Source of the DNA: Asterionellopsis glacialis
Taxonomy: Eukaryota > Bacillariophyta > Plagiogrammaphyceae > Rhaphoneidales > Asterionellopsidaceae
Length of the DNA: 30,380 nucleotides
Reading direction: 5' to 3'
Assembly: GCA_014885115.2 (NCBI GenBank)
Contig: WKLE02002235.1
Coordinates: 1-30,380 of the forward strand
The translations under genes and the position numbers were made by a program. Of the stretch, positions 18,761 through 29,335 are shown piece by piece (positions within the stretch are counted from its first letter, which is position 1; each line of letters opens with the position of its first letter). The notes below the pieces were generated by a model. The model was not told the origin of the DNA and did not search any database. It saw only the letters and a program-made list of their open reading frames with translations.

Positions 18761-20206
18761 ATGAATAAGGCAACATTAAGCGATACGAAAAGAGACTTTA
18801 TCCAAGATAAGCTCAAGCAGCAGCAGCAGCAGCAACAACAACAACATGGTGCAGCAGATTCTTCCGCAATTACAGGTAATTCTAGTTTGACGGAACTAAC
18901 CACAACGACTTCTTCTATGACTTCTGGTTCTTCTTCATCGCCGTTGCGTAATGTTTCCAAAAGAAATAATTTTGATTCGGGTCCATTATCGTTACATTTG
19001 AAAAACCAAGAATTGGAAACTCAAAACAAGAGACTCTTGAATATTCTTTCAGAACCTGTCCAAGCACTTGAAAAGAAGCCACATCGTACCACCAACAATA
19101 GTAGTGCTATTAGTCAAGATCACCAAAACAAAATTCAAAGCACAATCTACAAAAGTAAAAAAGATTCTAATGTTGATAATGCCGTTGTCGTCAAGAAACC
19201 TAATCAGCAAAGACGAAATATTGAAAGTTTAGTTCATCAAATCTCATTTCAAACAGGGGATCACGTGATCCAAAAAAAAACACAAAAAGTTCACCTCAAT
19301 GCAGATGAGAAGAAAGATCAACAGCAAACATGTAGTACTACTAGATCAGAATCAATAAAAAATGATAACTCAATGGATAGTGAACTTTTCAAAACACAGC
19401 AAGAATTGAAGAATGCATTAGATTTGATTCGCGAAAAGGATAAGCAAATACTTCAAATGAAATTTGAGATCGATCGTCTATCAAGTGATTTGAATTGGTC
19501 AGAACGTGGTCGCAAAGAATTAAGTATATTATTGGAAATGTCACAAGTGGGCATCGAAGGAAAAAGTTATAAAAACGATCAGGGTAATGATAAAAGCGGC
19601 AGCAATGATGATGAAAGCGAAGAAGATGATGATGATTACGACAACGATGGTGATGTTTCCTTTTCAACCCCTTTGGCATCAGCACTGCGCAAAATGCCAG
19701 ATGTACCACCATCATGCAAAGTCGATAAAACGCCTGACGATCCATTAAAGAATATGAACAGATATACATCGTCACACCTATTGAAGGACACGAGAAATGT
19801 TTCAACCATGGATGTACCTAAAAAAAAGGCGACAACGGAGAGAAATAAAACTATGCCATCTCAAACACGGACGAACAACAACAACAACATTATTGCTCCG
19901 CAACAGCGGTATCAACCAACACAAATAAGAACCCATGTTTTCCCTGAAACGTCAATGTTCCCTAATGCTTTTGCCGTTCCTCAAAATAATAATAACATGC
20001 TTGGCTTGGTTGTTACAACTCAAAATCACGATGAAGAACAAGATACAATAATCTCTGACCTATATAGTCATGCGGGGGCTTCAAGATTTCAAGAGAGTAG
20101 TAATACAATTTTGAAATGCAACGATGTCGATGGTAAACACAATGTTATGGAACAACCATCTTCGTCCTTTGAAAAAGAAATTGCAGAGTTCTATAATGAT
20201 AAATAG
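18761..20206 (+). CDS. Hypothetical low-complexity protein with polyglutamine and a coiled coil
   Basis: A 481-residue ATG-initiated single frame that I cannot assign to a family. Near the N-terminus, nine Gln in a row are encoded by CAG/CAA triplets (18818-18844). A Ser/Thr-rich stretch follows, then polar low-complexity sequence rich in Lys, Asn and Gln. A coiled coil is predicted by eye at about residues 209-263 (ELFKTQQELKNALDLIREKD, then KQILQMKFEIDRLSSDL). An acidic tract (NDDESEEDDDDYDNDGD, about 278-294) and a short Asn run occur later. There is no signal peptide or membrane segment. Codon use and length favour a real gene, but the sequence is mostly disordered. It could be a cytoskeletal or scaffold protein; this is only a guess. 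Confidence 0.65.
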   Translation: MNKATLSDTKRDFIQDKLKQQQQQQQQQHGAADSSAITGNSSLTELTTTTSSMTSGSSSSPLRNVSKRNNFDSGPLSLHLKNQELETQNKRLLNILSEPVQALEKKPHRTTNNSSAISQDHQNKIQSTIYKSKKDSNVDNAVVVKKPNQQRRNIESLVHQISFQTGDHVIQKKTQKVHLNADEKKDQQQTCSTTRSESIKNDNSMDSELFKTQQELKNALDLIREKDKQILQMKFEIDRLSSDLNWSERGRKELSILLEMSQVGIEGKSYKNDQGNDKSGSNDDESEEDDDDYDNDGDVSFSTPLASALRKMPDVPPSCKVDKTPDDPLKNMNRYTSSHLLKDTRNVSTMDVPKKKATTERNKTMPSQTRTNNNNNIIAPQQRYQPTQIRTHVFPETSMFPNAFAVPQNNNNMLGLVVTTQNHDEEQDTIISDLYSHAGASRFQESSNTILKCNDVDGKHNVMEQPSSSFEKEIAEFYNDK

Positions 20207-20772
20207 AGTTGACATTTTGAAAGTGTACTAATTAATTAGTATTGTATTTATAGTCTTGACAATATAAAAGAATGTGATGCGTAGGAATGGCTTCCAATTT
20301 ATGAAGATTTTTTGAATGAAACCGATATCAACCTCGCAAGGCACCAGAGATAGAAGTAATGGTTTGACGGACGGACGGTGTTCTCCTGTCAGTGTCAGTT
20401 AGTTTTCAATTTCTCATTCATGACAAGTACGTAACTGTTCTTGGTATCTCATACCGTGAGTAGGACTATTCAGTCTCTCTGGATGATGTCAATAGGTACT
20501 TTCCTTATGATTCACTAGTACTCTGTACTGACTGTACGTCATTCGTTGTAGTCTGGTCGTCACCCCGCACATCAAGAAAACCCCTTCTTTTACACACATC
20601 ATCCATCATCCGTGCTTTGCATCACATCATCTTCTTTCATCGACACACCTGTTCACATTGCTCTCTTTTTATCTTCACTTGCTCTTTGGCCTGTTGAGTC
20701 GTCAGTCGTCCCACCCATCATCCCTGACATCTTGGTCTGTTGTTTACTGTTTACATCTTTTTACTAAGATCT
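20207..20772. other. Intergenic region / 5' leader of the MiaB gene
   Basis: No gene is supported. The left side is the 3' flank of the coiled-coil gene. The last 200 bp before the MiaB start are strongly pyrimidine-rich on the plus strand (CATCATC, TCTTTT and CACTTGCTC runs), consistent with a promoter or 5' leader. Confidence 0.4.
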
Positions 20773-23054
20773 ATGAAGCTTACGATGCTAGTACGAAGAT
20801 TGGGTTTGCTTGGACTTTACACAAGCTACATCGCAGATAATGTAGGTGCTTGGGCGCCAATTCAACAACTACAATGTTCTGGTCGTTGCGTTTCTCGATC
20901 GACTATAATGGGTTTAGAATCCACTGTTTCGCCGTCTCAAGATGAAATAACACCTTCGACTAGTGCTTGGTATCCTCGGAGAATTCAAGATAGTGTTGAT
21001 TACAACAAGGTCGTTGAGAGTGTTTTTTTGAGACACATCGTCGTAGAAACTTCAGAAATGGCCAAGGCAACTCTTGAATCCTACAGCCAAATGGACACGG
21101 TCGACCCCTTTAATGAGCTCGCGAGAACTATCAGTGCTTGTACACAAACACGAGAAGAAGGAGGGCGAGTTGGCTGGATTGAACCACCACAAAAAGATGA
21201 AAGAGACGGTTCTATTGCCGATTCTGCATATGATAGTATTTTACCAAAAGATGTAGTCGAACAATTTTTTGCTTTGCTTCCAAAAAATGGCGACTTACAT
21301 GTAATTGAATCTCGAATTACAAACCAATTCCATATTGTCAAAGTGGAGGAAATAGCAGTTTTGAAAAAGCCAACCTTATTTTCGGGGAACGATGATGCTT
21401 CGTCACAACAAGTTGGATCTCATTCGGGGAAAAATGCTTTGATTCCACGGTCCAAGCTCAAGGGAGTAGGTGTTACGCCTACCATCCCTGATTTTTCATC
21501 TGTCGATACAAAGAAAACGTATGTCATTCATACAGCTGGATGCCAGATGAACATGGCAGATACTGAAAGATTGGCAGGTGTCTTGGAACACTCCCTCGGT
21601 ATGACACCTGTATCGTCCAAGGATGAAGATGCAGATGTTGTAGTTTTTAATACATGCACTATTCGAGACCATGCGGAACAAAAGGTTTACGGTAAGCATT
21701 CAGATTTTTCCTTTTCAAATGTCTTCTCTTATCTTCCTGTTACAAAAGTCTGTCATCTTACGCCTCTTACTTCAAAATTTTTTCATAGATGCTCTTGGAC
21801 CATATGCTGCGCAAAAAAGGTCCGGCAAGAAAAAGGATATGGCGTTGATTGTCACAGGCTGTGTTGCACAACAGGAAGGAGAAGCCTTATTGCGGCGGGT
21901 ACCTGAGGTGGATGTTGTACTTGGACCTCAGGTGCGGATAAAAGTGTTTTTAACATTTCTATATTTTTCCAAGTAGCCGTGTGACCTTTAACACATTTTC
22001 TTTTTTTTCTTACTTTTAATTTCTCTTCCATACCATTTAAAAATTGCAGTATGTGCCTCACCTGAAAAATGTTCTCGAATCTGTGGAGTGGGGACATCAG
22101 ATCGTAGCGACATCACCCATGATCCATCAAGAAGATTTTTCCAAACCCATTCGAGGACACTCAGTGAAAGCATGGGTTAACGTCATTTATGGTTGCAACG
22201 AACACTGCACCTACTGTGTTGTACCCGCAGTTCGAGGAATGGAACAAAGCCGTACCATGGAGTCCATTCTAGAGGAATGCATGGATTTGGCAAACAGTGG
22301 CTTTAAGGAGGTGACATTATTGGGTCAAAATATTGATGCATACGGACGTGACATGTCACCCAAAAGAACTTTTGCTGATTTGTTATACTATCTGAATGAT
22401 AACATTCCAGATGACATGATTATCCGATATGTTACATCTCATCCTCGTTATTTTTCCGATCGTGTCATTGATGCCGTTGCTACTCTCGACAAGGTTTGCG
22501 AATGTTTCCATATGCCATTTCAAGCAGGTGATGATGAAGTACTACGAAATATGCGACGTGGATACACACACGATAGTTACATGAGTATCATTAAAAAGAT
22601 TCGCTCCAAGGCACCTGATGCATCTATTTGCGGTGATGTTATAGTTGGATTCCCTGGCGAAACGGAGGCTCAGTTTGAAAGAACACTAGAATTGATGGAA
22701 AAAGTGAAGTTTGACAATCTGAATACATTTGCTTACTCGACGCGTCCCAATACCGAGGCGGCGGCATGGGAGAATCAGGTGCCTGAAAATGTGAAGGCAG
22801 AACGTTTGCAAAAGGTACAAAAACTTGCAGCAGAACACGGAATGGAACGAAGTCTCCGATACGTGGGAAAAACAGTTCGAGTTTTGGTAGAAGATGGCAA
22901 TCCAAGGAACACAGAACAGGTCATGGGCAGAACAAGACAGGGTAGACAAGTTTTCTTCGATGGTAATCTTGAGGATCTCAAAGGGGGGTATGCCGACGTA
23001 GAGATTACGGAAGCACGAACATGGAGTCTTGTCGGCCGACTTTTGTTATCTTGA
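20773..23054 (+). CDS. miaB: Plastid-targeted parvulin-MiaB fusion (tRNA methylthiotransferase), three exons
   Basis: Exons are 20773-21691, 21789-21931 and 22050-23054 (introns of 97 and 118 nt, GT-AG, phases 1 and 0), giving 688 residues. Residues 1-26 are a signal peptide ending VGA|WAP, an ASAF-like plastid site with aromatic +1. Residues about 82-194 match a parvulin-type (PpiC) prolyl isomerase: RHIVVET (H88), [11 protein letters not shown] (C123, at the Pin1 active-site Cys position), GGRVGW, and FHIVKVEEI (H187). The MiaB part begins near 248: the UPF0004 cluster cysteines C257 (GCQMN), C295 ([14 protein letters not shown]) and C331 (TGCVAQQEG), the radical-SAM motif GCNEHCTYC (C403, C407, C410) and a TRAM domain at 621-688. 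MiaB-type enzymes make 2-methylthio-N6-isopentenyl-adenosine at tRNA position 37; here probably in the plastid. All [4Fe-4S] ligands are present. The ATG at 20773 is chosen because it opens the signal peptide. Confidence 0.9.
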
Positions 23055-23104
23055 TATAACTGAGGTCTACCATAGCAATTACGTGGTTTATTGCTGTAAA
23101 ATTA

Positions 23105-23110
23105 AATAAA
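23105..23110 (+). terminator. Possible poly(A) signal AATAAA downstream of MiaB
   Basis: A canonical AATAAA lies 51 nt after the MiaB stop, in the 188-bp gap shared with the convergent XRN1 gene. Polyadenylation signals in diatoms are often degenerate, so this is suggestive only. Confidence 0.3.
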
Positions 23111-23242
23111 AGATGACTTCAGACGTTTGTAATACTGTTGAACTATTAATTACCCTTTAGCCGATATTACAACACTTTAGAAGAATTAACTCAGACTGTT
23201 GACCAAGCATTGACTTACCAATTCCTTTTTACCCTATTTTCG

Positions 23243-26200
23243 CTATTTCGAAGAAACGACAGATGGAACAATTTGTGCTGTTTTTGCCTTAACTGACTTC
23301 TTATCGGTTTCTGGTTTCTTTTCAGCTGAAGGTGGAGGTGCACTACCTCCTAATGGTGGAAACTGGGTTTCGTCAACTACATGTGCTGGTGCTGCAGCCC
23401 TTGGGTGGTGAAGTTGAGAAGGATTCGGTGGGATTGGGTTAAAGCCGCCAGGAAAAACAGGTCCGCCTTGCATGGGAACCATCATCGGAGGATAAGGACC
23501 TCCAGGATAAGGACCGGCGGGATGCATCCCAGCAGATGGATATGGCATCATTCCTGGATTCATTTGTACAATTGGCTGATGTGTAGGAGGCGCCGCAGGT
23601 TGGCTTGTGGAAGTACTTCCTGCCTTTCCTTCCTCGACGTAAGTAAAATTGAAGGCGGATGCTTGCTGGTGAGATGCAGTCTGCTGAGGGATAGACTCTT
23701 TTTGTCTCATCATCTGAAGAAGTTTGTCTGCTGCGGATGGAGGTGCCGCTGGTTGAGGGGGGGGGACAGGTACAGGAAAAACTGGTGGGGTACTAGAAGG
23801 TGATGGTGACCCAACTCCAAGCATAGCTTTCAGACCTGCAGCGGCATTTGTAGATGCAGCAGTAGGGGTCTCTAAATTACCAGCCGGTCCACTTACTTGT
23901 TGTGTTGGTACAACCCCAAGCATAGCTTTGAGACCTGCACTGGCCTCAGAGGCTTGGGCAGTTGATTTTGCATTTTGCGCTGTAGGGATACTTGACGACC
24001 CCCGAACGTTGATTCCTAAAACTTTCATAGGAGTATCTGGTCCTGATTCGGGTTTGCTTTGTCCTTTGGAATTAACCATACGTTTCCACATTTCGAACCC
24101 AGTCTTTCCACCGCGTTTGATCCCCTTGAATCCCGTTCCTTTCTCGGCGGGGCCTTTCGCTTCCTTCGAGTGGACAAGTCGGCCAGCTCTACCACTTGAC
24201 CCAGTTCTCTTCGATGGTGTCACAGTCCTCGTTTCTTTGATTTCTGGGTTCTCTTTCTCCATAATCTCTTCAGCGAAATCTGCTTGTGCGTCCCAGCTGC
24301 TTTTAACGTGAACTGGCTGGCTATCCTGTCGCTTGGGAGGCTGTTTTTCTGTATTAAGTAGCATCTTTTCAAGGTTTGCTTTTCCAGACCCAACAGGAAT
24401 CATTTGATCAACCAACCCTTTACTATCAGAAGCTGATGTTTTCAGCAAGTGAGCCCACACACAAAGTTTTCCGCGGAAGTTGGAACAGGCTCCTTGAAGA
24501 GTCGACCCGCCGATGAACTCCTGGTCCATGACTACTTCTACGCACCCTGTCGCTGGATCGTGAACAGAAACAACTGTTCCTCTTGCACCAAATGGAATAC
24601 CGTTCGCACATAAATTTGCAACACGATCACCAAGTTCTGGAGCCAAATCTTCGTTGTGATCAGAAGCGAGCATGACATCGGTTGCGGTTGTCGAGCCTTC
24701 CCTATACAGCGCCGAGGGAGGCACCTTGATCATTGATTCTTTGAGGGGGCCCTGCTTTTCCTGTTCAGCCGTACGCACATCCGCAGCTCGCTGCACAGCA
24801 TGAACTGCAGCTATTGGCATTGCTTCAGTCGACGATGGCGTGCGTGGAAGTTTGGCTGTTTCAATATTGTTTAGCCATTCTCTGACTTTAGGTAACATCT
24901 CAGCTCCTTTCGGTCCGAAGACTTGAGTTGCATTGTAAAAACGTTCATCAGGATATTTGCTTACGGCAGCAAATAGCTGAGGAAACTTCTGTTTGAATGC
25001 CGCAACAAGCCTAACTGCCTTCGGGGTGAATTCCCACTGTACTTTTGGCCCTTGCGCGCCGTCTTCCGCGTTACCTGTTCGTGTGCTTCCAATTACAAGA
25101 AGCGAGTCGCCTGCGCCCCATGCTTTCTTGGCCTTGCTACTGCCATTCTTATCGCTCTTGCGAGCTCTGGTATAACCTAATACGCATGTATTGTTTCTAT
25201 ATTTGAGATTCAGACCTAGATCGTAGCGGCCGGGATCAACATTTAAACTACCCGTGATCTTGTTGAAAACCTTGGGATGCATCTGCAAAAGTTTGGCTGC
25301 ATCAGCTGCTGAAATGTAGGATTCTTGAACAGACCGTGCAATGGCAAGACCAAAGGGAGGCTCTGGAGGGAAAACCTGTACTTTGACACCAACTTTATCT
25401 CCATCTACTATTCCAATTACCGTTCCTTGACATCCACGGTACTTTCCCTTGGTAAGCACCACATGGCCATTCGGGGGGAATCTATCCTGTAATGTGAGCG
25501 GTCCACGTTCTACAAAACGAGGATCGGGTGCAGGAGCTTTCCACAGGGCCAGTTGCAAAGGAACGTCTGCCTCCTCCTTTCCAAATAGTTTCTTTGTTGA
25601 ACCATTGGTGGGATTTGTTTTCATGCCCTGTAAAGGAAGCAGCTTAAGCCTGATCTGAATGTCACCTATATTAACTCCTCCAGAGCCGGGGACGCCTCCA
25701 CCACTGAGATAGTATTGTGCATATGTATCTGATTCACTTTCCCAGCGTTGGGCTTCAACAGGAGTCCACTTTCGAACATTCTTTTTCTTTTGCTTTAGTC
25801 TCACTTCGCAGTTAGCATCAGAAACAGCGACTACACGAGCCTCGTGCATCATAGGCCAATTAATGTAAAGAGACTTCCCAATGATATTGTCAGCAAGCTG
25901 TTCCACTGGAGGCAGCTGTGGCATTTCGTGCAGGACGAGAGTGGTATTATTGTACTTTGAAGGGAACCCAAAGCAATTCAGCCCAGACTTTTCTTGTTGG
26001 ACACTCTTGATAGGAAGAACGTTTAGGGAAGGGAATCCGGGAGATGGAATTTGCGTTCCTGGAATTAGTTCAGGTTTGAATGCAATATCAAGCCGATCTG
26101 GTTGATCAATTATTGTAACGCGTGACAGGCACTTCTGTATATCCAGCAGCCCGATGTCTCTGTTGGGTGATGGAACAGATTCAACAGCAGTGGGATCATA

Positions 26201-28327
26201 AGTATAACAAAGTACTTTGCCAAGAGTGTTGCGAGTACGCTCGTCGGGGGTAAGGGCACTGTCGGGACAATGTGCTTGAATGGTATCTTTTAACATTTTA
26301 ACATCAATCCAAGGAAGTAAATTAACCCCTTCCCATGGATTGCGCTTTCCGTTCATGTCAACTTCAAAATCTTTTGGATAAAATTGAATAATCGGGGATT
26401 GTTCATCTGTCATAAGCTTACGGTACGGTCTTGGTACAAGAACACACGACGCTGGAGGCAAACATCCCATAAGTTGTTCGAATGGTTTGAGAGGCGATCC
26501 CAATTCAAACTTGATTTCATCAAAAACTTTGGGTAAATTGGTCAAATCACTGAGCATTGGACCGTAATGATACGGATAAAACCACCCCCAAGAAATACAC
26601 CCCTTGTAGTAGTACGCGAGACACCATATCAACCCCTCGATGTATGCTTTTCGTAATGCCAAATGTTCTGGCACATTGACAGGAGTTAACTTCAGTTTTT
26701 CGAAATAGTACCGCCCCTTAAAATCTTTTTCGCCTGGTGTAGTCACTGGCGTCCAACCATCCACAAAGTTTTCAGATGTGATGGAATGCTTGGCCATCAG
26801 TTCTGTAATCATTCCCATATAGTCATTTTGTTTGGAGGCCTCTTCTGCTGCAATTTGTTTGTCTGTGGGTCCCTCAGGCTTACCATCCCGTTTATCCCAC
26901 TTTCTTCGCTTCTTGGTATAGGTAGCCTCATCTTCTTCGCGCTTTTCAAAAATTTCCGTCTCTGCCGCACCAATCACAGCAATAAAGTCTTCTAACCGTT
27001 TAGGATCCGCAATTTCACCTCCTGGGTTGGTTAGGTACTCCCCTTCACCCCATGTAGGACGTTGCTCTTTGTACGTATCAAATAATAAATCAAATGCTCC
27101 GTCACCGATGTCAAGCGAAGGCATGTGAGGTAAAAAGTCATTACCCACCAAGAACGTCATAAAGACAAAGTCGTCAATGATCCGTTCAAGATCAAACTGT
27201 TCTTTGGGAAGCTTGTACGCAAATTCAATTTCTAGGTACTCTCGTAAGACTGAAAGGTGCAATAGCTGAAAGTCTGATTCTTTCGTAAATTTCTTCACAA
27301 CCTTTAAGGAATTCTTGTCGTTTCCAGAAAAGGAAAAATCAATCACCTCTCTGAGTAGGGTAAAGTGTGGCTCATGAGAAACTAATCCCAGCATGATGAG
27401 ATCAGCATCCTGTCCGTACATGCAATGACGTGAATTAGCTTGATAATTGGGGGAATTTCTCATTTCACGAATGTGCTGCATGATTTTGTGTTCTCCCTCT
27501 CCTGGAATCTCATGTCCTGAAAAGATAACATTAAGGTTTCGCCAAAGAGGGTCTTCCTTAATTTTTTTCCGGATAAAGTATTGGATGGTGGCAGATACTC
27601 GTGCCATAAACTCAGTACCAGGCGTAATACAATTGGAATCAAATATTCCCGATGAAGTTTCTTGTTCCTTTTCAAGTTTGCTCAAAACGTCATTGCCATT
27701 TTTCCCATGAGCTTCGGCCATATCCTTGGCACTACGAAATCGACGAGACCGTTGCTGGTTGAGTTTCGCTCGAGGTGCTACACCATCAATCGCCATGTAG
27801 ACCGACACTTTGGGTTTCACAATTTGTGTAATGATCCGATCTAAATAATGCATAATACCAAACATCATATCTCTCTCTGATAGAACATCCGAAACATCCA
27901 TATGTGATGGATGTGTACAACCGTGAATAATACCATTCATATCCAAGTACAAATGATCGAATTCCGGTAGCAACGCGGAATCTGTAATCACTTGATTTAT
28001 TTTAGGATATCGTTCACTAATCCATCGGTAAAACTAAGAGTTGGGAAATAAAAGGAAGGGAGGGGGGGGGGGCGAGAGGGGAGGGTTCATGTTCTTGAGT
28101 GGGTAGGTAATGAAACAAAACTACAAGAAAAGTTGTGTCGAAAAAAGAAAATTGTCTTGAGCTCGTAGAACTCTACACAGGAATCAGTACAAAATAGCAG
28201 ATTTTTGGCGGTCCTCCATGGTCCATGTGCAAGTCCATTAGATGTTACTCAGTAATAAGTACCGTTCAGTTCATCTTTTTGTCGTTGCCATCTTGTCAAA
28301 ATCAAATCGCACCTTTGGAACTCCCAT
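23243..28327 (-). CDS. XRN1: XRN1-type 5'-3' exoribonuclease, two exons with a 15-nt first exon
   Basis: Exon 1 is 28327-28313 (codes MGVPK) and exon 2 is 28033-23243, separated by a 279-nt intron (AAG|GTGCGA ... CTCTTAG|TTTTAC, phase 0). The product is 1601 residues. XRN1 degrades decapped 5'-monophosphate mRNA in the cytoplasm. The join restores the invariant N-terminus MGVPKFYRWISERYPKINQV. The catalytic core shows YLDMNGIIH (D36), GHEIPGEGEHKIMQ, YGQDADLIMLGL and FLVGNDFLPHMP. Next come the helical region (WCLAYYYKGCISWGWFYPYH) and the XRN1-specific D1-D4 domains, with a KOW/SH3-like segment (GHVVLTKGKYRGCQGTVIGI). The last 330 residues or so are Pro/Gly/Ala-rich and disordered, contain GLKAMLGV twice and end near DETQFPPLGG. 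It is XRN1 rather than XRN2 because of its length, the D1-D4 region and no zinc knuckle in the core. It converges with the MiaB gene, 188 bp apart. Confidence 0.93.
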
Positions 28328-28467
28328 GTTTTCGTATGGCTCTTCTGATATATATCTATTTAGACTTCAAAGAGCAATAGGTGGATCTATTCTCTATCGT
28401 AGACGTAGTCTCTACTTCTAGCTTTTTTATCTAACACGATGAACCTGCTGTACGACCAGATTTCCCG

Positions 28468-28493
28468 GCGATCGATGTCCGTGTCTCGATCGC
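28468..28493. repeat. Inverted repeat GCGATCGA ... TCGATCGC
   Basis: Two perfect 8-bp arms are separated by 10 nt, about 140 bp upstream of the XRN1 start codon. Each arm holds the palindrome CGATCG or GATC. It could be a dimeric factor site or chance; nothing in the sequence decides. Confidence 0.5.
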
Positions 28494-28986
28494 AATGCTC
28501 TAGCATCGGATCCCCCCCAATCATCCACTCATTCGCATAATGTAGGTTCTACGAGGTATCAGTACCATAACTCCAATCATGATAAATACAGTAAATAAAT
28601 AATAAAAAATTGTGGCAACAAGTCTCTCTCCCATGTAAGTTTTTCTTCGCAAGTCTTCCTCATTCACTAAAACTTCAGGAAGTGTCACTGCCCATGGGCT
28701 TTACTGAGGGAACTAGGGTTCTTGTTAGTATAGGAAAAATCTGGAAGCAAAAAAATACAGTTAAAAAAGGTCTGTTCCTTAAAAAAGAATCTTCCCTGTT
28801 TAAGTTGAGGTTGGTAAAATACGTGATTTGCTAGATGATTTAATAAGGAAATCTCCTTTTCCCTCCATCAACTTTTCCAAAAAAGCTCTGTACAAAAAAC
28901 CACGTTTAATTACAAGATTAATAGACTAAAAAAGTACTAATTTTACTCTATTACTACATTTCAGGCAGGGTTCAGTTGGCAGTGTG

Positions 28987-29072
28987 AATTGAGTCATACT
29001 TTATTCCAAAGTAAAAATATATATAGCATTTCAATTGAGTCATACTTTATTCCAAAGTAAAAAATATATAGC
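28987..29072. repeat. Two-copy direct repeat (period 46 bp) with internal hairpins
   Basis: Copies at 28987-29027 and 29033-29072 are nearly identical, starting AATTGAGTCATACTTTATTC and differing only in the length of an A/TA run near the end. Each copy contains a perfect 6-bp hairpin, TACTTT-ATTCC-AAAGTA, and a TGAGTCA site. This may be a local tandem duplication or the subterminal repeat of a mobile element. Confidence 0.75.
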
Positions 29073-29106
29073 CAAGAGTATCATACACAAACAGATCAGC
29101 AGAACA

Positions 29107-29124
29107 CTCTACCAAGTGGTAGAG
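29107..29124. repeat. Perfect 8-bp inverted repeat CTCTACCA-AG-TGGTAGAG
   Basis: Exact reverse-complement arms with a 2-nt centre, 35 bp after the two-copy direct repeat. The segment superficially resembles a tRNA D-arm (AGTGGTAGAG) but no T-loop or B-box follows. Confidence 0.6.
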
Positions 29125-29335
29125 TACCATTCCAACTGCCTTCACAACAATCAACCTCCCCAGGATCTGTTTTGCATGACACTACACATTTTGGCATAAC
29201 TGTAATCTTATTTTTATGGATCATATTGTTTTTTGTTAGTCGTATGTGTTATTACATGGAATTTCTTAGCGATTGCTAAAACCCTCCAAAAGCCGCTAAA
29301 ACACAAGAAAAACCAATTTCTAGCTATTTTACTAT

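Larger units (their letters stand above)
28328..29335. other. Intergenic region upstream of XRN1, with repeats
   Basis: This contains the XRN1 promoter side and AT-rich DNA. I see no coding sequence. Local structures are an 8-bp inverted repeat (28468-28493), a two-copy direct repeat carrying hairpins (28987-29072) and an 8-bp hairpin (29107-29124). Repeat density rises towards the decayed element on the right. Confidence 0.4.

Noticed and set aside
23243..28327. XRN2/RAT1 identity for the exonuclease
   Set aside because: The length, the D1-D4-type region after the core and the Pro-rich tail fit XRN1, and no CCHC zinc knuckle is seen in the core.
29105..29160. tRNA-like D-arm (AGTGGTAGAG)
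   Set aside because: No B-box/T-loop, anticodon stem or acceptor stem can be formed downstream; explained by a simple 8-bp hairpin.
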